Source of the DNA: Stieleria sedimenti
GTDB taxonomy: Bacteria; Planctomycetota; Planctomycetia; Pirellulales; Pirellulaceae
NCBI RefSeq assembly: GCF_025060895.1
Contig: NZ_JANZKV010000111.1
Coordinates: forward strand, 7,924 to 47,382
Length of the DNA stretch: 39,459 nt
Direction: 5' to 3'
This document shows positions 1 through 9,259 of the stretch, piece after piece. Each line of letters begins with the position of its first letter. Position 1 is the stretch's first letter. A program made the position numbers and the translations under genes. The notes under the pieces are model-generated. The model had not been told where the DNA came from. It searched no databases and worked only from the letters and a program-made list of their open reading frames with translations.

Positions 1-89
1 GCCTGCACACCAACGCTGATGCCCGTACCATTCGTACCTGACCCCATTTCCGCTCGATCTGTTGCCTGCCATCCTACCTCCACGACGCC

Positions 90-375
90 ATGCGTACCCG
101 CCCCATTGTTGCTCTCGCGGCATGTTGCTTCTTGGCTCCCTTGTTGCCGGCAGCCGACAGTCCCGAACAGGAGGCGTTCTTTGAAACGAAGATTCGCCCT
201 GTGCTGGTCGAACATTGTTACCAGTGCCATTCCGCGACGTCCAAGGAACCCGAAGGCGGTTTGTTGCTGGATACCCGCGAGGGTATTCGCCGCGGAGGCG
301 ACACCGGCCATGCGGTGGTTCCGGGCGAATTGACCGACAGCTTGACACGCAACGCGATGATCGAGATTGAACCGG
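90..375 (+). pseudogene. PSD1-type planctomycete cytochrome c, 5' fragment
   Basis: The ATG at 90 begins a signal peptide (hydrophobic to about residue 20, then PAADS), followed by a c-type heme site CYQCH (C43, C46, H47). Next comes the GGLLLDTREGIRRGGDTG stretch typical of the planctomycete cytochrome c (PSC1/PSD1) module, which binds heme in the periplasm. Family proteins usually run to about 700-1000 residues with DUF1549 and DUF1553 domains downstream. Here the resemblance stops near residue 88-95. The open frame continues to 629, but only as the antisense of the convergent gene at 382-984, so that part is not credible protein. I infer a 5' remnant whose remaining 2 kb or more was deleted. 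The end coordinate is approximate. Confidence 0.75.
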
Positions 376-381
376 GTTCGA

Positions 382-984
382 TCAGGGCGCTGTTGCAGGC
401 GTCAACATGCCGCTTGGCAATAGTCGCAACACCTGCTCGACCTGACGCAGGTTCTGTTGCGTTTCGGGATTGGAAAGCAGTTTCAAAATCTCGGCCGTCT
501 GCTCCAGCATCCCCGGCAGCTTCGTCACCATTTGCAGGAACTCCGTTGCAGCCGCGGTGCCGTCGTCGAGATGCTCGATCGACACGGCACCGAGCCGTTC
601 AGCGGTCGCCCGATCCAGTTCGATCGTGATGTTGCCATCGCCTCGGATCGCGTTGCCCGATCCCAGATCCAGTTCGAAGGAACCGTTGAGTTGCACGCGG
701 ACGGGAGCATCGTTCGGAGAGGGTTTCGGGTGTTTGGCACGGTCGGACTTTCGTTCGCGCGATAGCCGTTTGTTTCGCCGAACCGTGCGTTTCTTCGGCC
801 GGTCTGTGGCCGTGCTGTCGATGACCCGCTGATCGTCGGCGTCTTTTTGCTGCGGACGCTGATCGGCAAATGCCGGTTGTAACATCGCAATGATCGCAAG
901 GGACAGCATGGCGACGCGGAAGCCGGCGAGGCGATGGCAAAGACCGCGGCAAGGACGCCATAAGTTGTGTCGATCGAAATTCAT
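382..984 (-). CDS. small secreted protein of unknown function
   Basis: This is a 200-residue protein. I chose the ATG at 984 because GGAGAG lies 10 bases upstream and a hydrophobic segment follows (AMLSLAIIAMLQPAFA, about residues 25-40), which reads as a signal peptide. A basic, low-complexity stretch comes next (RPKKRTVRRNKRLSRERK), then a folded-looking part with ELDLGSGNAIRGDGNITIEL and a helical C-terminus (LLSNPETQQNLRQVEQVLRLL). I do not recognise a family. It is probably exported, and the basic linker could bind polyanions, but that is speculation. Its 3' end abuts the broken end of the truncated cytochrome gene, so its C-terminus may also have been altered by the same rearrangement. 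Confidence 0.65.
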   Translation of the reverse strand: MNFDRHNLWRPCRGLCHRLAGFRVAMLSLAIIAMLQPAFADQRPQQKDADDQRVIDSTATDRPKKRTVRRNKRLSRERKSDRAKHPKPSPNDAPVRVQLNGSFELDLGSGNAIRGDGNITIELDRATAERLGAVSIEHLDDGTAAATEFLQMVTKLPGMLEQTAEILKLLSNPETQQNLRQVEQVLRLLPSGMLTPATAP

Positions 985-1150
985 CGTGCTCCGTCTCTCC
1001 GTGTCACATCTTGTTCCGGCAAACCGGCTATTGTAGTCGAAGCTCTCGGTTCGCGCGGTTGATCGAAGTGCGATGCCTGGGGCGATGTGGACAATCTTCA
1101 CACCACCCAAATCTTCTCCGCCGCCCTGCCTTTGGTAATGGATCAAACTC

Positions 1151-2653
1151 ATGCACTTTGTCAGACACGCCCTGCTGCTCGTTGCCTTCGCCATTGGATG
1201 CCCGGCACGAGCCGATCGTGCGGACTGGGTCGAGGGATCGTCAACTCAAAACGATGGGGCGAATCGCGAACACTACAACGGAGCCGCGATTTTGCCCTGG
1301 AAGCACTTCATGGGAGATTGGCGGGATGCGAACGATACTGTGCAAGGCGATGTGGCTTATGCCGTGAGCGAAGTGATCGATGACGACACACGCAAATCGG
1401 TGCGTTGGGACGTCACGAGATTGGTGAAAGAATGGACCGCACAGAAGTCTCCCCACAAAGGCATGTTTCTGCGCGTCACCGACGGCCGGGGACGGATCGT
1501 CTTCGCCAGTCGCGAACGCCCCGACGCGTCGCTGCATCCGGCGCTTGAGGTCAACGGCACGGGCGGAACCATCATGCTCGCCGCCACCGCCGATACCTAC
1601 CTGACGGCATCGACGTATCGTTGCCAAGGCCAAGCGGAGCAACTGCGCGTCTCCGCCGCGCCGGAGAATCTGTTGGTCCGATTTGATTTGGACCAACTCG
1701 CCGCTGTGGGGGCGATCTCGGCGGCAACGTTGGTCCTGCATTCGACCGAGCAGTATGGATCGGCAACGATTGGTGTGTTTCGTTGCGGGCAGGGACACGA
1801 CGAACCGCCGACGCCACCGGTTGTGGGGCTTGCGGCCAGGTACAAGGACGATCAAGGGATCCGAGCCGATCCCGACGTCGTCTTCGCAACGGGGTTTGAA
1901 CGCGAGGACTGGAGCGACGAATGGACCGTTGCGGAGCCGATGGACAAGATCGATACGATTGCTGCCGACACGACATTTCAAAAATTTAAAGCTCTGCAAG
2001 GCCGCGCGTTGCGATCACGCATCGCCAAGGGGGCGCTGACCGCGCTCAATACGACCTACAAGTTCGGCCAGGAAACCGGTGCCGAGCCCGAAGAGATTTA
2101 CTTTCGTTACTACCTGCGTTTGGGTGATGATTGGAACCAAACGCTGCAAGGCGGCAAGATGCCAGGGATCAGCGGCACCTACGGCCGCGGGGGCTGGGGC
2201 GGGCGGAAGAGCGATGGCATCAACGGATGGTCGGCGCGGGGGCTGTTTCGCATGACCGTTCCCCGCGGCAATCCGCTCGCTGGAACCACGCCGGTCGGAT
2301 TCTATTGTTACCACGCCGACATGGAAGGTTCCTACGGCACCAACTGGATCTGGAACCAGGACTACCGCGGCTACTTGGAGCGGAATCGCTGGTATGCGAT
2401 CGAACAATACTGTCGCCTCAATACACCCGGCGAAAAGGATGGCGTCTTGAAGGCTTGGGTCGATGGTCGATTGGCGTTTGAGAAAACCGATATCCGATTT
2501 CGTCGAACCGACGAACTAAAAATCGAACAGGTTTGGATGAACGTTTATCACGGCGGCAAACTCGCCTCGCCCCACGACCAACACGTGTTCATCGACAACG
2601 TGGTGATTGCGAGGCGATACATCGGCCCGATGGTTACCGCCAGTAACCGTTGA
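1151..2653 (+). CDS. secreted CBM96/DNRLRE plus PL14-like protein
   Basis: This 500-residue protein has a signal peptide (HALLLVAFAIGCPARA, residues 6-21). Residues about 22-135 look like a DNRLRE/CBM96 carbohydrate-binding beta-sandwich (VRWDVTRLVKEWTAQ, then FASRERPDASLHPALEV); residues about 138-235 may be a second copy. From about residue 245 the protein resembles polysaccharide lyase family 14-like jelly rolls: YFRYYLRLGDDW, GGKMPGISG, NRWYAIEQYCRLNTPG, GVLKAWVDGRLAF, and a C-terminal FIDNVVIARRY strand. The likely role is binding and perhaps cleaving an algal or marine polyuronide outside the cytoplasm, but substrate and catalysis are not proven. Its last 20 bases overlap the end of the convergent gene at 2634-2942. 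Confidence 0.8.
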   Translation: MHFVRHALLLVAFAIGCPARADRADWVEGSSTQNDGANREHYNGAAILPWKHFMGDWRDANDTVQGDVAYAVSEVIDDDTRKSVRWDVTRLVKEWTAQKSPHKGMFLRVTDGRGRIVFASRERPDASLHPALEVNGTGGTIMLAATADTYLTASTYRCQGQAEQLRVSAAPENLLVRFDLDQLAAVGAISAATLVLHSTEQYGSATIGVFRCGQGHDEPPTPPVVGLAARYKDDQGIRADPDVVFATGFEREDWSDEWTVAEPMDKIDTIAADTTFQKFKALQGRALRSRIAKGALTALNTTYKFGQETGAEPEEIYFRYYLRLGDDWNQTLQGGKMPGISGTYGRGGWGGRKSDGINGWSARGLFRMTVPRGNPLAGTTPVGFYCYHADMEGSYGTNWIWNQDYRGYLERNRWYAIEQYCRLNTPGEKDGVLKAWVDGRLAFEKTDIRFRRTDELKIEQVWMNVYHGGKLASPHDQHVFIDNVVIARRYIGPMVTASNR

Positions 2654-2942
2654 CGTCCTGGAAGAACTTGTAGTTGGGTGGTGGATTGCCGATGGCGCCG
2701 GGCCAGTCGTGCGAGCCCTTGATGCGTGGGCCGTTGGCGCTCGGTTGCGACTGGTGTGCCCACCCCGATGTCGTGCGTCTGGGCGAGACCGATTGCCGGG
2801 GCGAAGTGGTGCGTGGGGCAAACAGGGCGCGGCCGCGAAACAGGCGAAACCCGCGGCCGGCGGTGGCTGTTTCGGCGTCGCCCAGATTGATTGTCCCCAC
2901 CACGACGACGGCGGCGAAAAACCACTTGGCGTAACGACTCAT
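2634..2942 (-). CDS. small secreted hypothetical protein
   Basis: This is a 102-residue protein. The ATG at 2942 is supported by GAGG 9 bases upstream. It begins with a hydrophobic export segment (WFFAAVVVVGTINLGDAETATA), followed by a basic Ser/Pro/Arg-rich region and a C-terminus rich in Pro, Asn and aromatic residues (IGNPPPNYKFFQDVNGYWR). I recognise no domain. It converges on the lyase-like gene with a 20-base 3' overlap, so the C-terminal six codons of each gene are shared on opposite strands. Size and composition suit one of the many short exported proteins of planctomycetes. Function is unknown. Confidence 0.65.
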   Translation of the reverse strand: MSRYAKWFFAAVVVVGTINLGDAETATAGRGFRLFRGRALFAPRTTSPRQSVSPRRTTSGWAHQSQPSANGPRIKGSHDWPGAIGNPPPNYKFFQDVNGYWR

Positions 2943-3307
2943 TGAGCTGTTCCTCGATTTCAGACGGAGAGGGTTCTGCGGACGGCTCTCGGTGAATGGA
3001 CGCGACCGAGGCTCCAGTCTAACAAGCGGACAAGGTGCGTTTATGTGACACCCTATCCGAAGAATAAGTTGTGGCAGACGACGAGTTGGCGGTCATGCCG
3101 TTGTCGAAGTGAACGCCGCGATTCACCGTTCGACCTCCCCTCGCTTCGCTCGACCCTCCTGCCAGGAGGGTGACTTTATAACTGCACGACCTCGCCGTGT
3201 GAGGGGAGCCCCGGAACAAACGCAATTTAGCCCAATGACACAATCTTCTCGCTGTTCTACGATAGGGTTCTCCAAATTCTTCCCGCGCAACGAAGAACCA
3301 CTCTCCG
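2943..3307. other. intergenic region upstream of gcvP
   Basis: This is the divergent spacer between the small secreted gene (minus) and gcvP (plus). It should hold both promoters, but I see no convincing -35/-10 pair. It contains a perfect 9-bp palindrome (see 3153-3171) inside a GC-rich stretch. I see no glycine riboswitch signature and no credible gene. Confidence 0.5.
3153..3171. repeat. palindrome in gcvP upstream region
   Basis: The sequence is ACCCTCCTG, one central C, then CAGGAGGGT: a perfect inverted repeat with 9-base arms. It lies about 137 bases upstream of gcvP. It could be part of a dispersed intergenic repeat or a hairpin in a leader transcript. Confidence 0.6.
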
Positions 3308-6283
3308 ATGAGCATCGCGTCCACCAAGCCCTCTTTGAGCGAAATGCAAGCCAATGGCTCCGCCGCTACCCGTATCCTGAACTTTGCGGATGGATTTTCC
3401 AAACGACACATCGGGCCATCCGAAGCGGACCTGGAAACCATGCTCGCGACGGTCGGATTTGAGTCACTCGACGGGCTCTCCGATGCGGCGGTTCCGGCCG
3501 ACATTCGACTCGGCAGAGAGCTGGATATCCCCGAGGCGCGTGGTGAGCGGGAGTTTCTTTCGGCGCTGAAAACGATCGCCGGAAAAAATAAAGTCCATCG
3601 ATCGTGCATCGGGATGGGCTACACCGACACCGTGACCCCGCCGGTGATTCTTCGCAACGTGCTGGAGAATCCGGGCTGGTACACCCAGTACACCCCTTAC
3701 CAGGCGGAGATCGCACAGGGGCGGTTGGAGGCCTTGTTGAATTTCCAAACGATGATCGCCGACCTGACCGGCTTGCCCTTGGCCGGGGCGAGCCTGCTGG
3801 ACGAGGCGACCGCGGCGGCCGAAGCGATGACGATGTGCTACTCCATCGCCTCGCACAAGAAGACAGGGTTCTGGGCCAGCGACGCGTGCCATCCGCAAAC
3901 CCTGGCGCTGCTGGCGACGCGTGCCGAGGGGTTGGGGATCGATCTAAAAGTCGGCCCCATCGAGGAGATCGACTTTGACTACGGCGAGGGGGGGCTTTGT
4001 GGACTATTGGTTCAGTATCCGACGACCGAAGGCCGGATCGAGGATTATCGCGACGTGGCCGCGAACGCCAAGCAGTCCGGCTGCATGACCGTCGCGGCAG
4101 CCGACATCCTCGGCTTGACCCTGTTGACGCCGCCGGGCGAGTGGGGCGCCGACATTTGCGTCGGCAGCGCACAGCGTTTCGGCGTGCCGATGGGCTTGGG
4201 CGGCCCGCACGCGGCCTACATTTCGACGCACGAAAAACACGCCCGCAAGCTGCCCGGGCGAATCATCGGAATCTCCAAGGACGTCCACGGCGATCGGGCG
4301 CTGCGGATGGCCATCCAAACCCGCGAACAGCACATTCGCCGCGACAAGGCGACCAGCAACATCTGCACCGCGCAAGCCCTATTGGCGATCATCAGTTCGT
4401 TCTACGGCGTTTACCACGGCCCCGAAGGACTGGTCGCGATCGGCCGTCGTACCCAAGCCTACACCGCCGCCTTGGCCAAGGGGCTGGAACGACTGGGACA
4501 CGAGACGCTCGGCGACGGACCGATCTTCGACACGATCCGGATCCGACTGGGCAAAGGCCGCACCCACGCGGCGCGTCAGGTTGCCGATGCGGCCCGCGAA
4601 CGTCTGATCAATCTGCGTGAATACGATGACGGAACCCTGGGCGTGACGCTCGACGAAACCGCCGATCGCGGCTTGGTCGCCGACCTGTTGGCCGCATTTA
4701 ACTTTGGCCATTACACCGGGTTCGACGTCGATGCATTGGTCGACGAAGCCGCCGAGGATGGAACGCTGGACCTGGGATCGTTCACCCGCACGACGCCGTT
4801 CATGAACCACGAGGTCTTTCACAGCTATCGCAGCGAAACGGAATTGCTGCGTTACATCTTTAAACTGATGGGCCGCGACCTCTCGCTCGCCAATAGCATG
4901 ATTCCGCTGGGGTCGTGCACGATGAAGCTGAACGGGACCAGCGAGATGATTCCGGTCACGTGGCCGGAGTTTGCCAACATGCATCCGTTCGCCCCCGACG
5001 TGCAGTGGCGCGGTTACACGCACATGTTCCGCGAACTGGAACGCTGGCTCTGCGAAGTCACCGGTTTCGCCGCGGTCAGCTTGCAGCCCAACGCCGGATC
5101 GCAAGGCGAATACGCCGGCTTGCTTGTGATACGGGCCTACCATGAACAGATGGCCAAAGCGGAAGGTCGTGAAAACGCACGCGATGTTTGCCTGATCCCG
5201 ACCTCCGCCCACGGGACCAACCCGGCTTCGGCGGTGATGGCGGGAATGAAGGTGGTGGCGATCAAGTGTGACGATCGCGGCGACATCGACATGGACGACT
5301 TGCGGGCCAAGGCGGAAAAACACTCCGATCACCTGTCCGCATTGATGATCACCTATCCGTCGACGCACGGTGTCTTTGAACCGACGATTCGCGAAGTGTG
5401 TGATGTGATTCACCAGCACGGCGGCCAGGTCTACATGGACGGTGCGAACATGAACGCCCAGGTCGGTTTGACCAGCCCGGGAATCTGCGGCGCCGACGTT
5501 TGCCACTTGAATCTGCACAAAACGTTCTGTATCCCGCACGGCGGTGGTGGGCCGGGCATGGGGCCGATCGGCGTCGCCAAACAGTTGGTGCCGTTCTTGC
5601 CCGGGCACCCGGTCGAACGCCCCGACTCCGCCGGCGAGTTTGCAATCGGGCCTGTCGCCGGAGCCCCGTACGGCAGCCCCAGCATTCTGACCATCAGTTA
5701 CGTCTACATCGCCTTGATGGGGGCGGCGGGTCTCAAGAAGGCCACGCAAGTCGCGATTCTCAATGCCAACTACATGGCGAAACGACTCAGCGACCACTAC
5801 GACGTTCTCTACACCGATGCAAATGGATTCGTCGCCCATGAATTCATCATCGATTGCCGCAGCTTTGAGAAATCCGCCGGCATCAAGACCGACGATATCG
5901 CCAAGCGTTTGATGGACTACGGATTCCACGCGCCGACGATGTCGTGGCCCGTTGCCGGAACGTTGATGATCGAGCCGACCGAAAGCGAATCCAAGCACGA
6001 ACTGGATCGTTTCTGTGACGCGTTGATTGCGATTCGCAAAGAGATCGAAGCGATCGAAAACGGGGAGATGGACCGCGAGGACAACCCGCTCCGCAACTCG
6101 CCCCACACGATGCAGGAGATCGGCGGCGATGACTGGTCGCATCCCTACACCCGCGAGCAAGCGGCTTGGCCGACTGCGTGGTTGCGTGATGCAAAGTTCT
6201 GGCCGACCGTCGGCCGGATCGATAACACTTATGGCGATCGAAACCTGGTCTGCGCCTGCGTGCCGATGAGCGACTACGAGTGA
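3308..6283 (+). CDS. gcvP: glycine dehydrogenase (decarboxylating), P-protein
   Basis: This is a full-length 991-residue single-chain P-protein. It decarboxylates glycine with pyridoxal phosphate and passes the aminomethyl group to lipoylated GcvH in the glycine cleavage system. The N-terminal half begins with [17 protein letters not shown]. Both fold halves are present, including [17 protein letters not shown] and the PLP-lysine segment [20 protein letters not shown], where the Schiff-base lysine is K738. Length agrees with bacterial GcvP of about 950-990 residues. The ATG at 3308 gives an N-terminal extension of some 20 residues; a downstream Met (near 3344) is a possible alternative and no strong ribosome site decides it. 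gcvT and gcvH are not in the window. The PLP-salvage gene pdxH lies just downstream on the other strand. Confidence 0.98.
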   Translation: MSIASTKPSLSEMQANGSAATRILNFADGFSKRHIGPSEADLETMLATVGFESLDGLSDAAVPADIRLGRELDIPEARGEREFLSALKTIAGKNKVHRSCIGMGYTDTVTPPVILRNVLENPGWYTQYTPYQAEIAQGRLEALLNFQTMIADLTGLPLAGASLLDEATAAAEAMTMCYSIASHKKTGFWASDACHPQTLALLATRAEGLGIDLKVGPIEEIDFDYGEGGLCGLLVQYPTTEGRIEDYRDVAANAKQSGCMTVAAADILGLTLLTPPGEWGADICVGSAQRFGVPMGLGGPHAAYISTHEKHARKLPGRIIGISKDVHGDRALRMAIQTREQHIRRDKATSNICTAQALLAIISSFYGVYHGPEGLVAIGRRTQAYTAALAKGLERLGHETLGDGPIFDTIRIRLGKGRTHAARQVADAARERLINLREYDDGTLGVTLDETADRGLVADLLAAFNFGHYTGFDVDALVDEAAEDGTLDLGSFTRTTPFMNHEVFHSYRSETELLRYIFKLMGRDLSLANSMIPLGSCTMKLNGTSEMIPVTWPEFANMHPFAPDVQWRGYTHMFRELERWLCEVTGFAAVSLQPNAGSQGEYAGLLVIRAYHEQMAKAEGRENARDVCLIPTSAHGTNPASAVMAGMKVVAIKCDDRGDIDMDDLRAKAEKHSDHLSALMITYPSTHGVFEPTIREVCDVIHQHGGQVYMDGANMNAQVGLTSPGICGADVCHLNLHKTFCIPHGGGGPGMGPIGVAKQLVPFLPGHPVERPDSAGEFAIGPVAGAPYGSPSILTISYVYIALMGAAGLKKATQVAILNANYMAKRLSDHYDVLYTDANGFVAHEFIIDCRSFEKSAGIKTDDIAKRLMDYGFHAPTMSWPVAGTLMIEPTESESKHELDRFCDALIAIRKEIEAIENGEMDREDNPLRNSPHTMQEIGGDDWSHPYTREQAAWPTAWLRDAKFWPTVGRIDNTYGDRNLVCACVPMSDYE

Positions 6284-6360
6284 AAGGAAGCGGGCGAGAG
6301 CGCAAGCTGATTCGCACCCGCGTCGGCGCACGTTGTTTGCTCGCCCCGTCCGGCAACTCT

Positions 6361-7119
6361 TCAATTGGCATCAGCCGGATCGCCGGGGCTGGGCGGCGAT
6401 TCCTCTTCGAGCATTTTTTGCAGCATCGGCATGACGACCGTCTGATAGACGCCGCGGGCCATCGGATAACGCTTCATCAATTCGAAGGTGTCATACAATT
6501 GCTGTCCGCCGGCCGCATCGGTCGGGACGCGCATCTGGCGGCCGTCGGCGTCCACCATCACGGTTTCATAACGCCAGGCTCCCGATTCGTCTTGGGTTCG
6601 AACCACATCGGAGAGTTGTGCGGTGTTGGTATCGAAGGTTCCTTCGGCGGGCGGTGTCTTGTCGGCGTATTGATCAACGTCCAGCCCGAGTGACTGGGCG
6701 ATCGTGGAAGAGACCTGTTGGACCGATTGCTCGCTGGCGACCGACTCGAGCCGTTGGAGATTCTTTTCTAACTCAGTCAGCTTTCGCTCGTCGGAGAGTG
6801 TTTCGGCCGATCGGATTTGCGATTCAATCGACTGCTCGATCTCTTGGGCGGAGACCTCCGCCGGCGCTTGGGCGACGCTGTCGAGTTCGGCGGGGACCGC
6901 TCGCGTTGATTCGTCGGCAGACCGGTTGGCATTCGGATTGCGGGAAGAGGAGGATGCGTCGGATTCGATCTCCGATGCACCGCCGCGAGCAGCCTTCGCG
7001 CTTGTGACTTGGGGACCGGATCCGACTTGCGCTCTGGGCACATACCACAACAGCAACACGACCAGCAGGATGGCGTGAACGGCAAGCGAGATTCCGATTG
7101 CGATTCGTTTGCGAGTCAT
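6361..7119 (-). CDS. single-pass membrane protein with coiled-coil, unknown function
   Basis: This 252-residue protein starts at ATG 7119, just 2 bases after the pdxH stop; a GTG at 7149 is an alternative that would overlap pdxH. It has a short basic N-terminus and one transmembrane helix (AIGISLAVHAILLVVLLLWYVP, about residues 6-27), like the anchor of a TonB- or TolA-type protein. A Ser/Asn-rich linker and a helical, Glu/Gln-rich region (about residues 85-140, EIEQSIESQIRSAETL) follow. The C-terminal part holds ESGAWRYETVMVDADGRQMRVP. It probably sits in the inner membrane facing the periplasm. The gene order suggests co-transcription with pdxH, but I see no functional link. No family recognised. 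Confidence 0.75.
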   Translation of the reverse strand: MTRKRIAIGISLAVHAILLVVLLLWYVPRAQVGSGPQVTSAKAARGGASEIESDASSSSRNPNANRSADESTRAVPAELDSVAQAPAEVSAQEIEQSIESQIRSAETLSDERKLTELEKNLQRLESVASEQSVQQVSSTIAQSLGLDVDQYADKTPPAEGTFDTNTAQLSDVVRTQDESGAWRYETVMVDADGRQMRVPTDAAGGQQLYDTFELMKRYPMARGVYQTVVMPMLQKMLEEESPPSPGDPADAN

Positions 7120-7121
7120 GT

Positions 7122-7766
7122 TTACGGTGAAAGCCTTTCGACGATCCACGAAGACGCTTGTTTGCGATAACAGAGTCGATCGTGAAGCCGACTCTCACGT
7201 CCTTGCCAAAATTCGATGCGGTTGGGGCTGACACAGTATCCGCCCCAGTCGTCCGGGCAAGGGATCTCTTTGTCGGCATATTGTTTCTTCAACTCGGCCA
7301 AACGCTTTTCCAACACTTCGCGCGACTCGATCACGCTCGATTGCCGGCTCACGACGGCGCCCAGCTGGCTGTCGTGGGGCCGTTTTCGAAAGTAGCTGAC
7401 CGATTGATCCCGTGGGGTCCGGGTCGCGGTTCCTTCAATGCGGACCTGTCGTTGAACATGTTGCCACAGGAAGCACAGTGAAACGTTCGGGTTCGATTCG
7501 ATCTGCCGTGCCTTTTGGGATCGGTAATTGGTGTAGAACCAGAACTTGCCGTCGTCGAGCCCCTTCAGTAGTACGACGCGGCTGGTCACACCGCCGTGGC
7601 CATCGCTGGTCGACAGCGTCATCGCATTGGCCTCCACCCATTCCGGCAAATTCCCTTCCATCGCCTCGTTGAGCCAGGTGCGAAACTGAACCATCGGATC
7701 GCCAGAGATGTCTTTCTCCAGTAGGCTGCCAAGCTTGTAGCTTTGACGCATTTCGTAAAGGCTCAT
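7122..7766 (-). CDS. pdxH: pyridoxamine/pyridoxine 5'-phosphate oxidase
   Basis: This 214-residue, FMN-dependent cytosolic enzyme oxidises pyridoxamine or pyridoxine phosphate to pyridoxal phosphate. Diagnostic segments are RVVLLKGLDDGKFWFYTNY and SQKARQIESNP (FMN and substrate contacts), FRKRPHDSQLGAVVSRQSSV, PDDWGGYCVSPNRIEFWQG, and the C-terminal RLHDR with the substrate-binding Arg/His. Length matches the family at about 210-220 residues. The ATG at 7766 starts MSLYEMRQSY, which matches the usual N-terminus of the family. It is transcribed away from the YqgE-type gene. The product supplies the cofactor used by GcvP next door, although the two genes are on opposite strands and need not be co-regulated. 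Confidence 0.96.
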   Translation of the reverse strand: MSLYEMRQSYKLGSLLEKDISGDPMVQFRTWLNEAMEGNLPEWVEANAMTLSTSDGHGGVTSRVVLLKGLDDGKFWFYTNYRSQKARQIESNPNVSLCFLWQHVQRQVRIEGTATRTPRDQSVSYFRKRPHDSQLGAVVSRQSSVIESREVLEKRLAELKKQYADKEIPCPDDWGGYCVSPNRIEFWQGRESRLHDRLCYRKQASSWIVERLSP

Positions 7767-7876
7767 GTTGGGATTCTCCCTCGGTGTTCGGTTGGCACGC
7801 CCGGTGCATTCTAGAAGTCAGCCAAATGGCGAGCTGCCAAAATGGCAGTTTATTGATCTTGTTCTTAGGTAAAGTC

Positions 7877-8671
7877 ATGCAGGAAATGAATCCTTCCCAA
7901 CGATCGGAAACCATGATTGGAAAGCTGCTGGTCGCATCGACGTCTGTGCAAGACCCGGTGTTGAGCCGATCCGTTTCTCTTGTCGTGCATCAAGATAGCG
8001 AGAACGTCTTTGCCGTGCTGCTGAACCGACCGATGACCCCTCCGCCCGGGCTGATGCAGTTGCTCGGATCGGCGTCGGGAGAAGCATCGCAGGCGGGGCG
8101 CGGCCCATCCAATCGGTTGGGCGGCAAGGGTGGTGCAGGGTCCGGTCTGTCTGGGGCCAGCCTGTCTGGTGCGGGGGCGTTTCCGACGAATCTGCCGGGG
8201 GCGGAAACGGCACCGAGTGCCATGGAGGATGCCGCGGACGAGCTGCAATCGGCCGGAAACAAGCATGCATTGGCAGCCCAAGCGGCCGCCGAGGCCTCCA
8301 AGTCACTCGGCATGATTCATTTCGGCGGTCCGCTCTCGGGACCCGTCGTGGCGGTCCACAATTCCAGCGAGCATGCCGAGGCCCAGGCGGGCAAGGGGAT
8401 CTACGTTGCCGCCCAGCGGGACATGTTGGAGACCTTGGTCCGGCAAAAGCCGGGGCCGTTTCGATTGATCGTCGGGCATTTGGGTTGGTCGATTGACCAG
8501 TTGCGCGCCGAACGGGAGGCGGGGTTTTGGCACATGATCGACGCGACCGATGAGGACGTCTTTGCCGGGGACCACGAACTTTGGCCGATGGTCATTCGCC
8601 GGGCGACGACGCGTTCGGTCGCCGATTGGTTGGGAATCAAGGACACCCCGTTCGCCGCCGAGGTCAATTAG
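7877..8671 (+). CDS. YqgE/AlgH family protein with long central insert
   Basis: The ATG at 7877 is preferred (AGGT about 8 bases upstream); the frame is open back to 7784. The resulting protein is 264 residues. Residues 11-65 (MIGKLLVASTSVQDPVLSRS, then NVFAVLLNRPM) and 148-255 (HFGGPLSGPVVAVH, then FRLIVGHLGWSIDQL) match the UPF0301/YqgE/AlgH fold, whose members are about 185 residues and of poorly known function. Between them, about residues 66-145, is an insert rich in Gly, Ala and Ser (GGKGGAGSGLSGASLSGAG) ending in an Ala-rich helix (ALAAQAAAEASKS). It sits where the family has a short loop before the FGGP motif. The reading frame is intact through the insert, so I call it a functional variant rather than a broken gene. 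Confidence 0.88.
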   Translation: MQEMNPSQRSETMIGKLLVASTSVQDPVLSRSVSLVVHQDSENVFAVLLNRPMTPPPGLMQLLGSASGEASQAGRGPSNRLGGKGGAGSGLSGASLSGAGAFPTNLPGAETAPSAMEDAADELQSAGNKHALAAQAAAEASKSLGMIHFGGPLSGPVVAVHNSSEHAEAQAGKGIYVAAQRDMLETLVRQKPGPFRLIVGHLGWSIDQLRAEREAGFWHMIDATDEDVFAGDHELWPMVIRRATTRSVADWLGIKDTPFAAEVN

Positions 8672-8741
8672 TCCGGGCGGGTGAATCCCCGTTGCCGGAT
8701 TTCATCTATCGCGGATCGACTTTCTTGGTACCTTTTGAAGA

Positions 8742-9218
8742 TTGTTCCGCTTTCTCCCGTCCTGTTCGCGTCCGCTTGCTGTGTCCCAAGATAAGCCCCA
8801 ACCGCCCGAAGACGATCGTCCGAGGAAGTTCCGCATCACCCGCAAGCGGCTCGGCACGATCCGTTTTATCGACCCCAAGGGTGACTATGGATTCATCGAT
8901 GCCGAAGACTTTCGGGATGACGTTTTCTTTCATCACACCGTCTGGCAGTTCGGTGGCGCGTCTTCCGGTGGGCCGCTTCAATTACAGCAAAACAACTCCG
9001 ACCAGCCACGAAAATTAGATCCCGAAGAATTGGTCACGAAGTTCGTCGAGTTTGAGATCGACGATGAGATGTTTGAAGCCGAGCAGCGGCTTCGGGCCAA
9101 GGTGGTCCGGCTGACGCGTCGTCCGATGGGAAAGAAATTGACCGGCCGCGACGCGACGTTCAAGATCGTCACGCACCACCCCAAGGCACGGCGGAAGCGT
9201 CCCGACTGGCGGGGTTGA
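8742..9218 (+). CDS. cold-shock-domain-like protein
   Basis: The protein is up to 158 residues. Residues about 35-65 (LGTIRFIDPKGDYGFIDAED, then DVFFHH) match the RNP1/RNP2 region of a cold shock domain: GxIxF, YGFI, VFFH. These beta-barrels bind single-stranded nucleic acid. An irregular Gln/Asn loop follows (FGGASSGGPLQLQQNNSD), then an OB-fold-like closing segment (TKFVEFEIDDEMFEAEQRLRAKVVRL) and a basic C-terminal tail (HHPKARRKRPDWRG). It is about twice the length of a classical Csp of some 67 residues. The start is uncertain: TTG at 8742 and GTG at 8781 are both possible and neither has a good ribosome site. The role is probably RNA binding. Confidence 0.72.
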   Translation: MFRFLPSCSRPLAVSQDKPQPPEDDRPRKFRITRKRLGTIRFIDPKGDYGFIDAEDFRDDVFFHHTVWQFGGASSGGPLQLQQNNSDQPRKLDPEELVTKFVEFEIDDEMFEAEQRLRAKVVRLTRRPMGKKLTGRDATFKIVTHHPKARRKRPDWRG

Positions 9219-9259
9219 ATCGATTGTCGTAGTCGTAGGGCATGCTGTGCATGCCGGCT

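Noticed and set aside
390..629. Continuation of the cytochrome reading frame
   Set aside because: The frame stays open but has no similarity to the PSD1 family and is antisense to the gene at 382-984.
2943..3307. Glycine riboswitch upstream of gcvP
   Set aside because: I could not find the conserved paired aptamer cores; only a simple palindrome is visible.
4379..6364. 661-residue minus-strand open frame
   Set aside because: It is the mirror frame of gcvP, open only because of high G+C at third positions; the plus-strand protein is unmistakable.
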